From assembly GCA_032690845.1 (NCBI GenBank), contig CM064424.1, positions 31,916,228-31,980,227 on the forward strand: 64,000 nt of DNA, written 5' to 3'. The DNA is from Eleusine coracana subsp. coracana (lineage: Eukaryota; Streptophyta; Magnoliopsida; Poales; Poaceae). The notes under the pieces were generated by a model. It did no database searches, was not told the DNA's origin, and saw only the letters and a list, made by a program, of their open reading frames with translations. Position 1 is the stretch's first letter, and the number at the start of each line of letters is the position of its first letter. The position numbers were made by a program, and so were the translations under genes. Positions 20,117 to 32,304 of the stretch are shown in pieces.

Positions 20117-21000
20117 TATCTCAGGAATAGTGCAACATTCAAAGACATATTTTCGAAAACCCCGGTACGAACGTGTGAGGACGAGCCCATTAAGGTCTAT
20201 AATAGTTATGAACAGGTGGCAAGCTAACTTCTGACTACAACATATGCCTAGATTTATATTACTGTAAAACTTACTATTCGATAACAATACACCTACGCTC
20301 AGGTAAGAAGGTAAGTTGCAAAATGCTCGTACTCTCCGGTTACCGGATTTTCATGAGGTGTCCCTACCCAAGTGGGTTAAAAGGGAGTCCTTGTTCTTTG
20401 GAACATATAGGACCGTCTAGGTCATCGACGCCATGGTGAACGTCCTGCCACGTGATGTAGACTGTGATCGCTTTTCTCCATGAAGTGACCTACCTGGGGT
20501 GCAGCCCATATGAAATAATATAGGGTGTATTTAAATTCCTGTCAAAATATTATCTATCTATCTATATATTTATCAATTGTCTAAAATGTGGATGGTTGGA
20601 TAGAATTTTTTTGCGGGTACGCTAACCATAATTCACGTAAGAAACGTGTAGAATACGACTAACTTGAGAGATCGTCTGCAACTGACTATATGTATGGTCC
20701 TATTCATCGCCAAATTTTATTTTGTGAGGACATGTAGGCTAAAAAGCATGTGCATTTATGTAAATGTTGAAACATAAGTCATTAAGCAAATTTGGAATTT
20801 CAGCAAGCATGTTGCTCACACAAAATTCTATATCTCCTCACTTGAAAGTCAAAATCATGCAAATAAATACTTGTTAGAATCGTGAACAAATCCTCGATAT
20901 TTGTAGCAAGAAGTTTTTCTTTGAAATTATCTGGATAGTGCCATTTTGGGCCTCTCCGAGTCAGCACTTGGAAGTGATGTCAATCTGAAGTTTAGATTCA
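20117..21000 (+). other. Non-coding leader of the outer element
   Basis: No ORF of note and no recognisable gag. It contains a short ATCT microsatellite near 20549-20570. Nothing else can be assigned. Confidence 0.5.
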
Positions 21001-21010
21001 TGACCTATCT

Positions 21011-21830
21011 TAGAAAATTCATAACTTTTTTATCAGACCACCTCTAGGGCTGTATGAGCACTTTCTGGATAGATGGTGAAAAGTTCTAAAACTTTGGTAG
21101 TCTAACCATTCCTCTTTGAAGGCGGTAAGATAGGTTTATGAGCCCATTTTCAGAGCAATATGATTCTGTTCCCAGAATCAGTTCAGCAGACAAGTAACAA
21201 CTTGTAAATTCGATATCTTGAGTACTGAAAATTTGTTGGAGGTGTGCAAGTATGCATTGAAAAGATGCTAAAATTATCCATGATGCTGATAGTTTACTTA
21301 TAAGGTTAAATGAAAATAAAATTCGATTTCAGACCCTTTTCAGATCCAACACAGCGCTGCTCATAACGGATTTTCAGATTCTGACCTGTAAAATAGAAAA
21401 TTCATAGCTCCTAAATCGTTTATCCTATAAGGGCGTGTAAATATGCATTGGAAAGGGGAGAAAGTCCTCTACTACTTTAGTATGAACCCTAAAGACTAGT
21501 TTTGCATCCATAAGGATCAGTTTACACTTTCATATTACCTATCAGTGAAGACAGAATCTGCTGGGAGCAGAATTTCAGAAACTGATGGTCAACTTAGAAA
21601 ATTCATATCTCCTGAATCTCTCGTTAGATAAAGGTGTGTCAATAGTCATTGGAAAGGTGATAAAATGTTCTACAAGATTGGTATTCATTGGTTCTATTGA
21701 TTATACACTTAAGACTGCCGTTTTTATGTTTTAGTAGCAACTGTACTGAGAATTGAACGTGTTCTAAAATTGTTGGGCAAGTATACTTTTCGATAATATA
21801 AGAGCCTGAATAGCTACCCATCACCATTTC
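21011..21830 (+). repeat. Degenerate tandem repeat, period about 190-200 bp, four units
   Basis: A core like TAGAAAATTCATA-CTC recurs at 21011, about 21203 (diverged), 21394 and 21595. In the later units it is followed at similar distances by GTGT-CAA-TATGCATTGGAAAGG and an A/T-rich block ending in TTCTAC. The spacings are about 192, 191 and 201. It lies in the non-coding internal part of the outer element where gag would be expected. Confidence 0.65.
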
Positions 21831-22059
21831 ATTTGTTTTTCCTTACTGAAATGCACTTTTCTTTTTGAGGAGCACATTGAACCTTTTTGCATTTTCCTTG
21901 ATTTGTTGTGTATCCTCCTCAATATCACTATAACTTCTCTTGTCGTCAAAATCTTAATCATCCTCCACTTTGGATAAAGCTTTACCTACAGTCTCTCTCT
22001 CATGAATTGTCATATTCTTGCTCAACCAAATAAAAATCGGAGGTATGAATCATAAGCAT

Positions 22060-22400
22060 TTATGCAACTCTAGAAGGTGCATAATTATAATTATGTGCAT
22101 TGCAACATTATAAACTCACATTGCAACATTACTTTGTGCACTCATGAGTATGCATAAAAGCATCATCTATGCACCATATCATGTGCATCATATTACAATC
22201 ATTCATATGTGCACCATATAATCATATGCATCATGACATGAATATTTTGAATATGCACCATGGATAACTCATCATGTATGCATCAAGACATATGCACCAT
22301 CACACGTCATCCATATACAACATGTCATTATGCAAGAGCATCCTTACATATGCACTACCATTTATGTGCATAGCATCACGCAAACATATCATACACAAGA
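22060..22400. repeat. Low-complexity ATGCA/TGCACCAT-rich tract
   Basis: Many imperfect repeats of GTGCA, ATGCATCAT and TGCACCATAT with no fixed period, AT-rich and non-coding. DNA from here to 22676 has no recognisable gene. Confidence 0.55.
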
Positions 22401-22928
22401 ATTACACCATAACCTTCGGGTAATCATTCGGGTGCATTCGAATATTCATTAATGATCAACGTGCATGAATAACTAATAATGTTAAGCAAGATGTGATGTG
22501 AGATTGACCATGTTGTCGAGCCAAAAATTTGCTACTTGCTCCAGAACAACTGTAACCATTGGTGAGCAACCAAGAGACTAATACCTCGATGACATACTTT
22601 ATTTGAGTGCCCATTTGATTTGAACCTTCTTGAACTATTGATCTCATGCCATACTACAACAGATTGTCTATGAGGTTGAAGGACCGAGAAGGCGACCAGA
22701 GGGAGGGTGAATGGGTGCCAATCAAAATTCTTTGAGAGAACTTGGCCTATATCTCAAAAGCAACCCAAGCCAACCTCCAAACCAATCACCAAGACTACAC
22801 ACACCAACTCATGGAGTACTAGCCTTAGGAGTGATCAACTACTGCAAAGAAACTCAGCGGAAACAACAGGAAATAGTAGAGACTTGAGATAGTCAAAAAC
22901 CTCACAAACTGCACCTTACTGAACCACC

Positions 22929-23041
22929 ACTCGTAGTGCCAATCAGGACCATCGGCAGTGCCGGTTGGCCCCATCGGCAGTACTGGTGTGGGGTTCTGAG
23001 ACCCACCGGCAGTGCCGGTCCTGGTCATCGGCAGTGCCGAT
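22929..23041 (-). repeat. 22-bp-pitch ATCGGCAGTGCCGGT palindrome array in the CopB LTR
   Basis: Fifteen-base units with arms RYCGGCA and TGCCGRY around one central base start at 22929, 22951, 22973, 23005 and 23027, giving steps of 22, 22, 32 and 22. In the other LTR they start at 58944, 58966, 58988, 59010 and 59042 (22, 22, 22, 32). The order of 22- and 32-base steps therefore differs between the two LTRs of one element. The array lies downstream of the TATA box, in the transcribed part. Confidence 0.8.
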
Positions 23042-23669
23042 TGACCCCGACAGAACAGCAGAAACTTTCGGGAATTTGGCAAATCTTCTCCAAAACCTAA
23101 CCAAACAAACTCCAAATGATGCGATTTTTAGACCAGTGAATCCTGATCACATCACGACCCTAATCCTAGAAAATCATCTCAATTAGCTCAAGGAATCATC
23201 ACGAATTTTAGATCTTGTGCCAAGAATACCAAAAAGGAGAAACTTGAGAAATCCTTTAAATCGAAGGTGCTAGAGCTATTGATTCGGTCAAGGATCCATA
23301 GAGGATTGTTCTAGCTCATCCTAGCAACAAGTTTCCCAAGAAATTCAAGCCAAAAACTCGTCTAAAAATGAGATAAAAAATCACCACGAAAATAGCTCTG
23401 AAAATAGGAAAAATGAAATAAAAATTCAAGTGAAGAGGGAAATCTTTAGCACAAAAAAACTTCTCATACCATAGAAAGGTGCTTTCAAGATCCATGGTTA
23501 CAAGGCTAGGAAGCCACCCTCTTTCTCCCACTATTTGGAAGAGCAAGAGATGTCTCTCACACACCCTCTCCTCTCCTGTAAAACATGAAGTCCTCTCCTA
23601 GCACTTTGTCATGAGTTCCTAACACAAGGCTAATGGAAGAGAGGCCTCTCCCACTAGCCACACCTTTCC

Positions 23670-23677
23670 TTATATAG
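23670..23677 (-). promoter_or_regulatory. CopB LTR TATA box
   Basis: CCTATATA on the reverse strand, also present in the other LTR. Three CACGTG motifs lie 160-440 bp upstream, which could respond to bZIP or bHLH factors. Confidence 0.6.
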
Positions 23678-24429
23678 GCCTAAGGTCTATTGTCCACATG
23701 ACCACTCTATCCTTGACCTATATAACACACCCACCTACCACCAGGGGCATAACCATCCATCTTTTTCCTCATCGTCCGAATGCCATCGGACGCTTCACGT
23801 CTTTGCTTCATCTCAAAGCAAGCTCCACGATGGTGACACGTGCCCCACCAACCACTGCCACTGGTTTTGAGGTCCAAACCGGGAAACCACCTTACACGCT
23901 TCTCAAAGCATGACTTCTCGATGTTGACACGTGTCACCTTGTCTCGCAATCCTGACCACCGGCAAGTCTCTCCTAGTCCCTGTCCATCAGGCCCCCTTGT
24001 CACTTGTACCGGCATCTCGTTTGCCTTGACTTGGTCAACACACCATCTTTATCACCACCACAGTTTTGAGGCTCAACCGTGAAACTGTCCATGCTTCTTG
24101 CCTCTCCACGTGTATGGTGTGGATCAACCTTGACTTCAGCCAGCATCCCGATCGTCCGGCCCCAAGTCCCCTACTTGTGCCCGATCCTCTCGCTGTTGAC
24201 CGCCAAGTCGACTCTAGTGACCTACACATCATGAGACAAGCAAACACATTTTCTAACTCCTGCAACATCACCAATTGCTCCACCAACTCCGGTTAGTCAA
24301 AACCATAATCATGCACACACACATGCAATCCCCGGATTCCCGCATTTCAAATCAAATACCAAATCCGCTCAAATCAATTACTCATCACATATATTGCAAA
24401 CACATGGCACATATCCACATGGTTTCTCA

Positions 24430-25776
24430 ATCTCCCCCTTGATGAGTACATTGACAACACCAAATGCACAAAGATTAGAGATTGAAATGCGAGGCCGAAT
24501 AAGCACATCCAAATGGCCAAACCCAAAGAAAAGGTGAAAACAAGCCATCTAGCAAGTAGGGATCACAAACCAAGAGTTGGCAAAGAAAGCGACTTGAGAC
24601 GCAAAGAATGTGAAAAGTGTAAGAAAACGCTCAAGATCATGATATGCTCCTCCTCAAGTTGTGGTAGGTCTCATGTAGTGCAAAATGGATCATACAAGTT
24701 TCTTAGCATTATTTGTGAATGACCCCAAGTTTTCTCCCCCTTTGGCAATGAACTCATCAAAGAGACAAAAGAACAAGAAAACATGCAATGCATGAAAATG
24801 CAAACCTAATGAGCTTCAATAATTATGCAAACAAGCATTTAATTTTGTTAACCATAAACATAGAGTCATGGAGTGTAAAAGCAATAGCTCCCAATCATGC
24901 AAAGATAAAAAATAGATAGCAAGGCACAAACACCAAGAGCTATACAAGCTAAGCAGAAAGATTGACTAGCTTAGATAGAATCAAATTTGCTTATCATGAG
25001 CAAAACTACCACCATATGTGTAAGTACTCCCATCCCAGGCAAAATAAGCATCAAGTGATTCAAAAGATACTAGCCAGTCTCAATCTCAACTAGGGTAACA
25101 AGCATTCACAGAAAATGAGCTCTACAAATGCTCACATATGAAACAGAGACTTAGTTGATCAAGTGATTATTGTTTATCCTCATGTGTCCTCTTATCCATG
25201 CAGAGGGTCGCACGACTGGTTACAGCAAACACCCCAAGGCTTCAAGTGACAATGTTTGGAATTAGTATTTTAGAAATATTCTTGATCAAGGCACTTAGCA
25301 GATTATTCAAGTTTATACACAAGACAAAAGAGCATGCCTTTGCGGCAAAAGGAACACATGTTCCCACAATGTCCCATCATGAGCTAAACATTTGCAAAGC
25401 CTTCCATTTCGTAAACACAAGGTGCCAAAGACAAGATATCCTCTAGAGTAGCCTCAATGCAAGTTTCAACAAGGATAAAAGCAATTATACACATGGTGAG
25501 CAAGTTTTAGCAAGATTAGTTCATAAGATTCACAAAAAGCTTAGTTTACCTTTAAGATTAGCAAGTTGCTCTCATGAGTCTATAACAGGTCATCTAGAAA
25601 ATCTAAGTATTAGAGATTACCATCACATCCACACAACTTAGCTCAAGCTCAATCATAGCAATGAGAAATACAGGCAAGCATAAGAATCAAAGCTCATCTC
25701 CCAATGCATATATTACATATGAGATGCAATGCGAAGATGGTAAGATACATATATACAAGTGAACACCAACTCCCCC
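24430..25776 (-). other. CopB polypurine tract and long non-coding 3' region
   Basis: The main purine tract (AAGGGGGAGAT on the reverse strand) abuts the LTR at 24430. Further tracts of the AGGGGGAG type occur near 24735 and 25770, with related ones in the RNase H end near 25815 and 25903. No ORF of note. A tail with repeated purine tracts is, to my knowledge, typical of Sireviruses. Confidence 0.7.
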
Positions 25777-27396
25777 TCAAATGATGCCATAAGGATGACA
25801 AACACCATGTTCCCCCCGAAGTAAAGCATGTCTAGAAGCATCTAGGGGCTTGGTGAGGATATCAGCTAGTTGGTTTTTGGTATCAATGTATTTGAGCTCA
25901 ACATCCCCCTTTTCAACATTGTCTCTCAGGAAGTGGAATCGCACATTGATGTGTTTGACCTTACCATTTGGATTGGGTTTTTGGCTAAGCATATGGCACT
26001 GGAGTTATCACACATGAGTGGTACACCTTTAAAAGTTAACCCATAGTCTCTCATGGTAGATACAACCCATAGGATTTGTGAGCAGCAGCTAGCAGCAGCA
26101 ACATACTCAGCCTTTGTGGTGGATTGGGCAACACTCGACTGCTTACGAGAAGACCAACAGATCAAAGAAGTACCCAAGAAATGGCAAGTACCAGAAGTGC
26201 TCTTCCTATCAATTCTACACGTAGCAAAGTCCGCATCTTAATACCCAATAAGATCAAGAGATGAAGATGCAGAGTACCAAAGACTGAACTCAAGGGTGTA
26301 TTTGAGAAACCTGAAGATGCGCTTGACAGCCTTGCAATGAGTCACCCTTGGGAAAGCTTCATAACGAGCACAAAGACACACCACAAAGTGTATGTCAGGT
26401 CTTGTCGCTGTCAGGTACAAGAGGGAGCCAATCATGCTCCTGTACTCCCTTTGATCCACTGCTTCACAGTCTTCATCGAGGTCAAGAGCCGTTGTAGTGG
26501 ACAATGGTGTAGACAATGGCTTCACATTGACCATGTCGAACTTCTTCAGGAGATCCTTCGTGTACTTGGCTTGATGAATGAAAGTTCCTTGCTTGCACTG
26601 CTTGATTTGAAGCCCAAGGAAGAAGGTGAGCTTGCCCATCATCGACATCTGAAATTCACTTTCCATGGCTTCCTGAAATCTGGACACAAGAACATGAGAG
26701 GAACCACCAAAGATGATATCATCCATGTATATCTGAACCATTAGAAAGTCATTGCCATGCTTAAGAGTGAACAAGGTTTATCAACAAACCCCATGACATA
26801 CCCGTGCTCTAGCAAGAAGGTCTTAAGCCTAGCATACCATGCCCTAGGTGCTTGCTTTAGCCCGTACAAAGCCTTCTGAATCTTGTACACATGATTTGGG
26901 TATTTGTGGTGCTCAAAGCCAGGGAGTTGTTTTACATAAACCTCTTCCTCTATGAAACCATTTAGGAAAGCACTCTTGACATCCATTTGATAGAGTCTAA
27001 TGCCCTTGGAGGCAGCAAATGCAAGCAAGATCCTAATGGCTTATATGCGAGCAACAGGAGCAAAGGTTTCACCATAATCTAAGCCCTCCACTTGGCTAAA
27101 ACCTTGAGCAACTAGCCTAACCTTGTTTCTCACAACCTTACCATCCTCCCCATGTTTGGTTTTGAACACCCACTTGGTTCCTATGACATTGACATTTTTG
27201 GGAGGCTCTACAAGGGTCTAGACTTTGTTTCTCTCAAATTTTTCCAACTCCTCATGCATGGCATTAACCCAATGATCATCAGATAGTGCATGTCCAACAT
27301 TTTGGGGTTCAAAGGTTGCAACAAAGAGAGAATTGGTAAAGCAAGCGAGATGTGCAGACCTTGACCTTGTTGTCCTCTCATAGAGATTACCAATCA
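25777..27396 (-). pseudogene. pol: CopB reverse transcriptase-RNase H
   Basis: RT blocks on the reverse strand: NVIGTKWVFKTK, YQMDVKSAFLNG, YGLKQAPRAWY and the catalytic YMDDIIFG. RNase H shows DADFA, SSRKQSSVAQSTTKAEY and, near the end, NQLADILTKPLD. Frame breaks: a TAG in place of Trp near 27220, a stop near 27055, a shift near 26770, a stop just before DADFA and a shift near 25985. It would make element cDNA in virus-like particles, but this copy cannot. Confidence 0.88.
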
Positions 27397-27400
27397 TTTG

Positions 27401-28711
27401 TTAAGGTGGATGTCGACGCTGAATGTGGTGAGGAGCCTCTCTCTCAGAGTGTACCTCCCCCTCAACCATGGCTGGAGCTCGCTCAACAGCTACTGAAGTG
27501 GATGTAGATGTTTCTGGACCCTGTGCTGGAGTGGTGGTAGTAGCAGGAACAAGCTCAGATGAGAGATGAAGTGAATCATCATCATCATCAAAGCCTTGTA
27601 GGTCCTCTTCTATAAAGATACTTTCCTTCAGCTCCTTGTCACCTCCAGACTCAACCACATTCCTTGCACAAGAGTTTGATTCATCAAAGGTTACATCGTA
27701 GGACTCTACGATGGTGTTAGTCTCCAAATTCAAAACTTTGTAGGAATGATCATGAAGAGAGTAACCAAGAAAGATGCCATTGGAAGATCTCGACTCAAAC
27801 TTATCAAGATTGCCATACATGAGAATAAAGCACTTGCAACCAAAGGTACGTAAATGAGAAACCAAGGGCTTTCTCCCAAAATGCAGCTCATAAGAAGTCA
27901 CATTAAGAATTGAGCACAAGAAAATCTGATTGGAAACATAGCCAGCAGTGCTAATGGCCTCAGCCCAGAACCGCCTCGGAGTCCTATGCTCATCGAGCAT
28001 CGTCCCGGCCATTTCCACCAAAGTTCTGTTCTTTCTTTCGACCACACCATTCTGCTGAGGAACACGAGGTACTAAAAACTGATGCTCAATACCATGCTCA
28101 AGCCAGAAAGCATCAAAGGAGGAGTTCTTGAACTTGGTGCCATTATCACTATGGATTGCTCGTAATGCACCAGGGAGTTCCTTGAACAACCTCAAAGCTA
28201 AGATCTGAAAGTGATGAAATACTTCATCCTTGCTCTCAAGAAAATAGACCCAAGAGTAGCGAGAATAGTCGTCAACAATCACAAGAGCATACCAATTCCC
28301 ACTCGCCGAATGAACCCGAGAAGGACCAACAGTGTCCATATGAAGCAACTCTCTAGGGCATTCAGTCATCACCAAATTGATTGGTGGATGAGAAGCGGCA
28401 ATCATCTTCCCATAATGACAAGGAGCACAAACCAAATCCTTATCAAATTTGAGTTTAGGCAATCCTCGGATCAAGCTTAGGCCACTCAAGCGACATAACA
28501 AGTCAAAGCTCATGTGACCTAGTCTCCTATGCCATTTCTAGAGCTTAGAAGAAGATTGAGCAAACAAGTACCTGTGAGAACCAGGAGAACCAGCAAAATC
28601 AGCCTAAAAAACTCTGCCAATGCGAGAAATCCCACAAACCAAGGAACCACTCGAATCAAGAACACACGAAGCATTTGACTTAAAGCGTACTTCAAAACCA
28701 ACATCAAGAAG
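27401..28711 (-). pseudogene. pol: CopB integrase with GAG-pre-integrase region
   Basis: The upstream part shows WHRRLGHMSFDLL, the zinc-binding pre-integrase block, with a stop just before it. The core keeps D-D-E at LHMDTVGP, IHSDNGTKF and GVVERKNRT, then the copia GKK-like C-terminal part (FGCKCFI, GIFLGYS). It is open from 28513 to 27401, followed by an acidic, low-complexity linker. It catalyses insertion of cDNA into host DNA. A TAA separates it from RT. Confidence 0.88.
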
Positions 28712-28924
28712 CTAAGAGACAAAGAGGAGATTGTACTTGAGATACTCAACCAAATCAACATCCTTGAGAGTGAATTTTTCATTTACCTTTACCGCGCCTC
28801 TTGCCTTCACTCTTACTCTCTTGTCATCTCCAAAGGTCACATACTCCCGCCGCTTCAAGGGAGTGAGGCTGGAGAACCACTTTGCATCTCCGGTCATGTG
28901 GCGCGAACACCCAGAGTCCATCAA
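28712..28924 (-). pseudogene. pro: CopB aspartic protease
   Basis: MDSGCSRHMTGD is the copia protease active site, followed by VTFGDDKRVRVKARG and NLLFVS. It processes Gag-Pol. Joined upstream to gag through a frame-disturbed segment. Confidence 0.8.
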
Positions 28925-31138
28925 CCATTTGTTCTCTAAGCCTCCACCTGCTGCCTACAAAGAACGAGAAGAAAAAGTCGATGGCTCAGTGCTGGGGTTA
29001 GTCAAAAGAGAACCATACGACCGGTGATAGTCATCACAGTTCTTTGCACATTATCATTCGAACGCATAGGATGAGAACCACGATGGGGAAAACATGGCCT
29101 GTCAAAGCGTCTTGACTCAAACCTTGGGCTGTGAGGATAGAAATCATCAGTGTGAAAGCCAAATCCATGCGAATGACGCTCACCACGATGGGGAAAACAT
29201 GGAGCGCCAAAGCGCCGCTGTGCAAAGCCTCTGTTTCGTGAATTAAAGCCATATGAGGAATGACCCTGTCCATGATAGGCATGAGAAAAAGAGCGAGGCT
29301 GAGAACCATCAAAATCATCATAAAAGGCAACCCTAGTCAATTCAGCTTGCTTCCTCTCAATCCTCTTACGCCTATAACAGAACTCATCCAAGTGGCCCTT
29401 GCGACCATAAAACATCCAAATGTAAAGACCCTTTGGATTAGGCTTGGTTTGCATTGCAGGTTTGGGTTTTGGCTTCTTTGTTTGCTTTGGGTTGAAGGAG
29501 GGTTTTGGGTTGGGTGGATAGTATGTGTCAGTGGGTTTGATGGCGTTTTCCTCATCCTTGTAGTTGGAGCTAGGCACAAACTTACCCACATTCTCACTCT
29601 CCTTGTCACACCTGTCAAATCCTAAACCCAAGTTATAGGTTGACCTAGAAGCACTCTCCTTCACTCTTGCCAAATCACTCTTAATCTTTTCCTCACTCAC
29701 TAGGGTTCTTTGGAGCCTAGAAATTAGATAGTCATTTTCTTGGACTAGCTAGGACTTTGTTTTCCTCCCTAGTGATTACAAGCTTGTCCTTAAGAGACAC
29801 ACACACCTCACATGGTGGTGGGAAGACCTTAGAGCGAGTCTCAATGAGCAGCTTGGACTCAAGCTCTTTGACTTTGAGGGACTGAGCTTCCAACACATCT
29901 GTGAGCTTGGGGCACTTCTAACATGTATCCAAAAGAGTTGGTTTAGCTTTGAATTCATCAAGCTCCTTGAGGGCACTCTCAAGCTGACTGACAACTTGAG
30001 CATGCACACTCTCCCTCCGACTCAGATCACTCATCACAACTTGACAAGACTCACACTCTACAACCATGTCATCCTTAGCAAGCTCAGACCTAAGCGAAGC
30101 AATTTCAAAATCAGCACTCTCCAACTTAGACTTAAGCTCTCTATTCTCACGAACAGCACTACGAAGCTTATCATTTTGCAAGAGCAGAACATCATGCAAA
30201 TGATCCTGTTCAGGAGAGAGCTCATCAAGAGTAAGAGGTACCTCGCTTGTGTCGGAGTCGGATCCAGAGTCGGTGTCGTGGTCGTTCTTTGCCATGAAGC
30301 AAAGCCCGGCAAAGTCATCCTTCCGCTTGACTCGTGGCTTCTCAATCTCCTCCTCTGAGCTTGTAAGGCCTTCGCTTGATGTGAGGTTGACATCGCTCAA
30401 GGCGGCAACGCAGGCGCATGCAATGGCCATGGCGAACTTCTTGGAGTTCTTGTCTTTCTTGTAGAAGCGGTTCTTCTTCTGCTTGAAGTGTTCAGTGATG
30501 TTGTCGCGGTACCCGACCTTCTTCTTCTTCTTGGGACAATCAGCAATGAAGTGTCCCGGGTCACCGCACTCGAAGCAGGTTCTTGAACCACCTCCTCTTC
30601 TCTCCTTGCGGTTGTTGTAGAACTTCCTTGTGAGCAAGGATAGCTCCTCATTAGGAATGTACTCCATCTGTTCATCGGAAGCTGCAACAAGAGAAGACAA
30701 AGCAAACTCCAAAGAATACTTGTCAAGTGAGGGGTTAGTTCCATAAGAAGCACAACAGTGATCACCCTTCTAAGAGCTAGAAAGCAAAGCTATGCTAGAA
30801 GCAGGAATAGCAAGATTAGGACGAGATTTTCTAGACAGTTCATGAGATTTCAGCTTGCTATACAGTTGCTCACAATTCAAGGTGTTGAAGTCAGCAGTTT
30901 CTTCTAGAGCAGCGATTTTAACCCCCCCCCCCCCCCAAATATTCTCATCAAGTGAATACAGCAGTTTCTTAGGTCTATCATTGTCATTGTGCACAAGGTT
31001 ACCACAAGCCCGCAAGTTGCACACAATTGCCTCAAACCTAGGAAAAGTGTCATCAAGTGACTCGCCCGGTTTTTGTGCAAAAGTTTGGTACTGTCTATTC
31101 TAAGAATCTTTACGCATAGAATTGACTTAGGTGGTACC
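28925..31138 (-). pseudogene. gag: CopB gag, main part
   Basis: Continues the gag N-terminus found at 58328-58629, beyond the inserted GypY element. Order: FAQKPGESLDDTFPRF and CNLRACGN, the usual copia gag core; a C15 run at 30922-30936 that disturbs the frame; a CCHC knuckle CFECGDPGHFIADC (about 30560); a coiled-coil-like stretch (LQNDKLRSAVRENRELKSK); and a second, degenerate knuckle GRKGHLDEFC (about 29385). A repeat of the type RF--PCFPHRG appears twice near 29080-29190. Several stops and shifts. Confidence 0.82.
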
Positions 31139-31468
31139 TATTGGTGGCCCTTAAAACCCAATATCAGCCACCAACCGGTCGGGAAATGCAAGGTAAAGAC
31201 CAAAGTTTCTTGAATATTTGTTTAAACTAATAAAGTTCCACGAGTTTTGGTGAAATATGTGTTTGCAGGGTCAAAAAGGCTAAAATTATGTAAAAACATA
31301 AAGAAATGCCCCGTCGGTCGATTCTGCCTTAAACAGCAGGCCGACAGGGTCATATGAGGCTGAAATCAGGGCCCAGCAGGGTCGTGATGACTGAAATCAG
31401 AACCCAGCCGACAGGGTCATATCAGGCTAAAAATAGCCACCTGGCGGGTCAAAACAAGTCATCATGAG
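31139..31468 (+). repeat. 5' LTR fragment of GypY copy 2
   Basis: The first 330 bp of the LTR, matching 56395 onward. The terminal TGTTGG has become TATTGG. It ends where CopA begins (TGAAAGG at 31469). The part with the motif array and TATA box is missing. Confidence 0.92.
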
Positions 31469-32304
31469 TGAAAGGATCATAGTGACCGAGAGGGGGGGGG
31501 TGAATCGGGAACAACCAATTTCACCAATTTCTCAAACCGACCACTCAATCAACTCCTATAATAATTCTAGTGGTGATCACACTAATCAAGGTAATCCTGT
31601 GAAAGGAAAGACAACCTATGCATACTAGTGGATCACACAAGGCAATACAACTCCTATGCAATCTAAAAAAGAAACAATGCGGAAGCACACACCAAGATAG
31701 CAAAGGAGCCTACTCAGGCAATTCTACAAGACAAGGAACTAGTACAAACAAGCATGAGTAGTACCACACATACAAGGATAGCAATCAAGCCAAAACAACT
31801 ACTATACATGCTAGTGAGCAAATGCGGAATCTCAAGCACTACTAGCAAGAAAGAAGCCTATTCATGCAATTCTACAAGGTAGTCAACTAGAGCAAGATAA
31901 GCACAGAAGCATGAATAGCACGGTATATAAATGCGGAAGGTAATGCATCAAAGTAAGGAGTAGAGTAAGAGATGGCAAATGATTTTTTTCCCGAGGTATC
32001 AGAAGGATGGCGCCTTCCCCTACTCCTCGTTGGACCACTCCCGCCGGAGTCCCGGTCCCTCCCACCACCAAGTGGAGTTCTCGCCCACGATCCCGCAATC
32101 ACTCCTCGAGTGAAGACACGGTGTGCGCCACCGCTGTACAAAGCACAAGCTCGCCTCCCTCGAGAACTTCTCGTACTCCCCGAGCCAGCACGGGCGCTCA
32201 CTATTGATGCCCCTTCCAACAGCGAGCTCAAACCGTGTACAAACTTGTAACGGCCTTCACAACCAATTATGATAGGCTCAATCACCGACACCTAACCGGT
32301 CTAG
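31469..32304 (-). repeat. CopA 3' LTR, distal part
   Basis: Matches the 5' LTR (49460-50009) from TGAAAGGATC onward. Interrupted at 32305 by the small CRM-like element and resumed at 36729. The complete LTR would be about 1.9 kb. Confidence 0.9.

Larger units (their letters stand above)
22677..24429 (-). repeat. CopB 3' LTR (1753 bp)
   Basis: On the element's strand it starts TGAGAAACC after a purine tract and ends GGTCCTTCA. It matches 58693-61312 once the solo LTR there is set aside, with several small indels. It holds a TATA box (23670-23677), CACGTG G-boxes upstream of it at 23837, 23928 and 24107, and a palindrome array near the other end. Confidence 0.92.
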
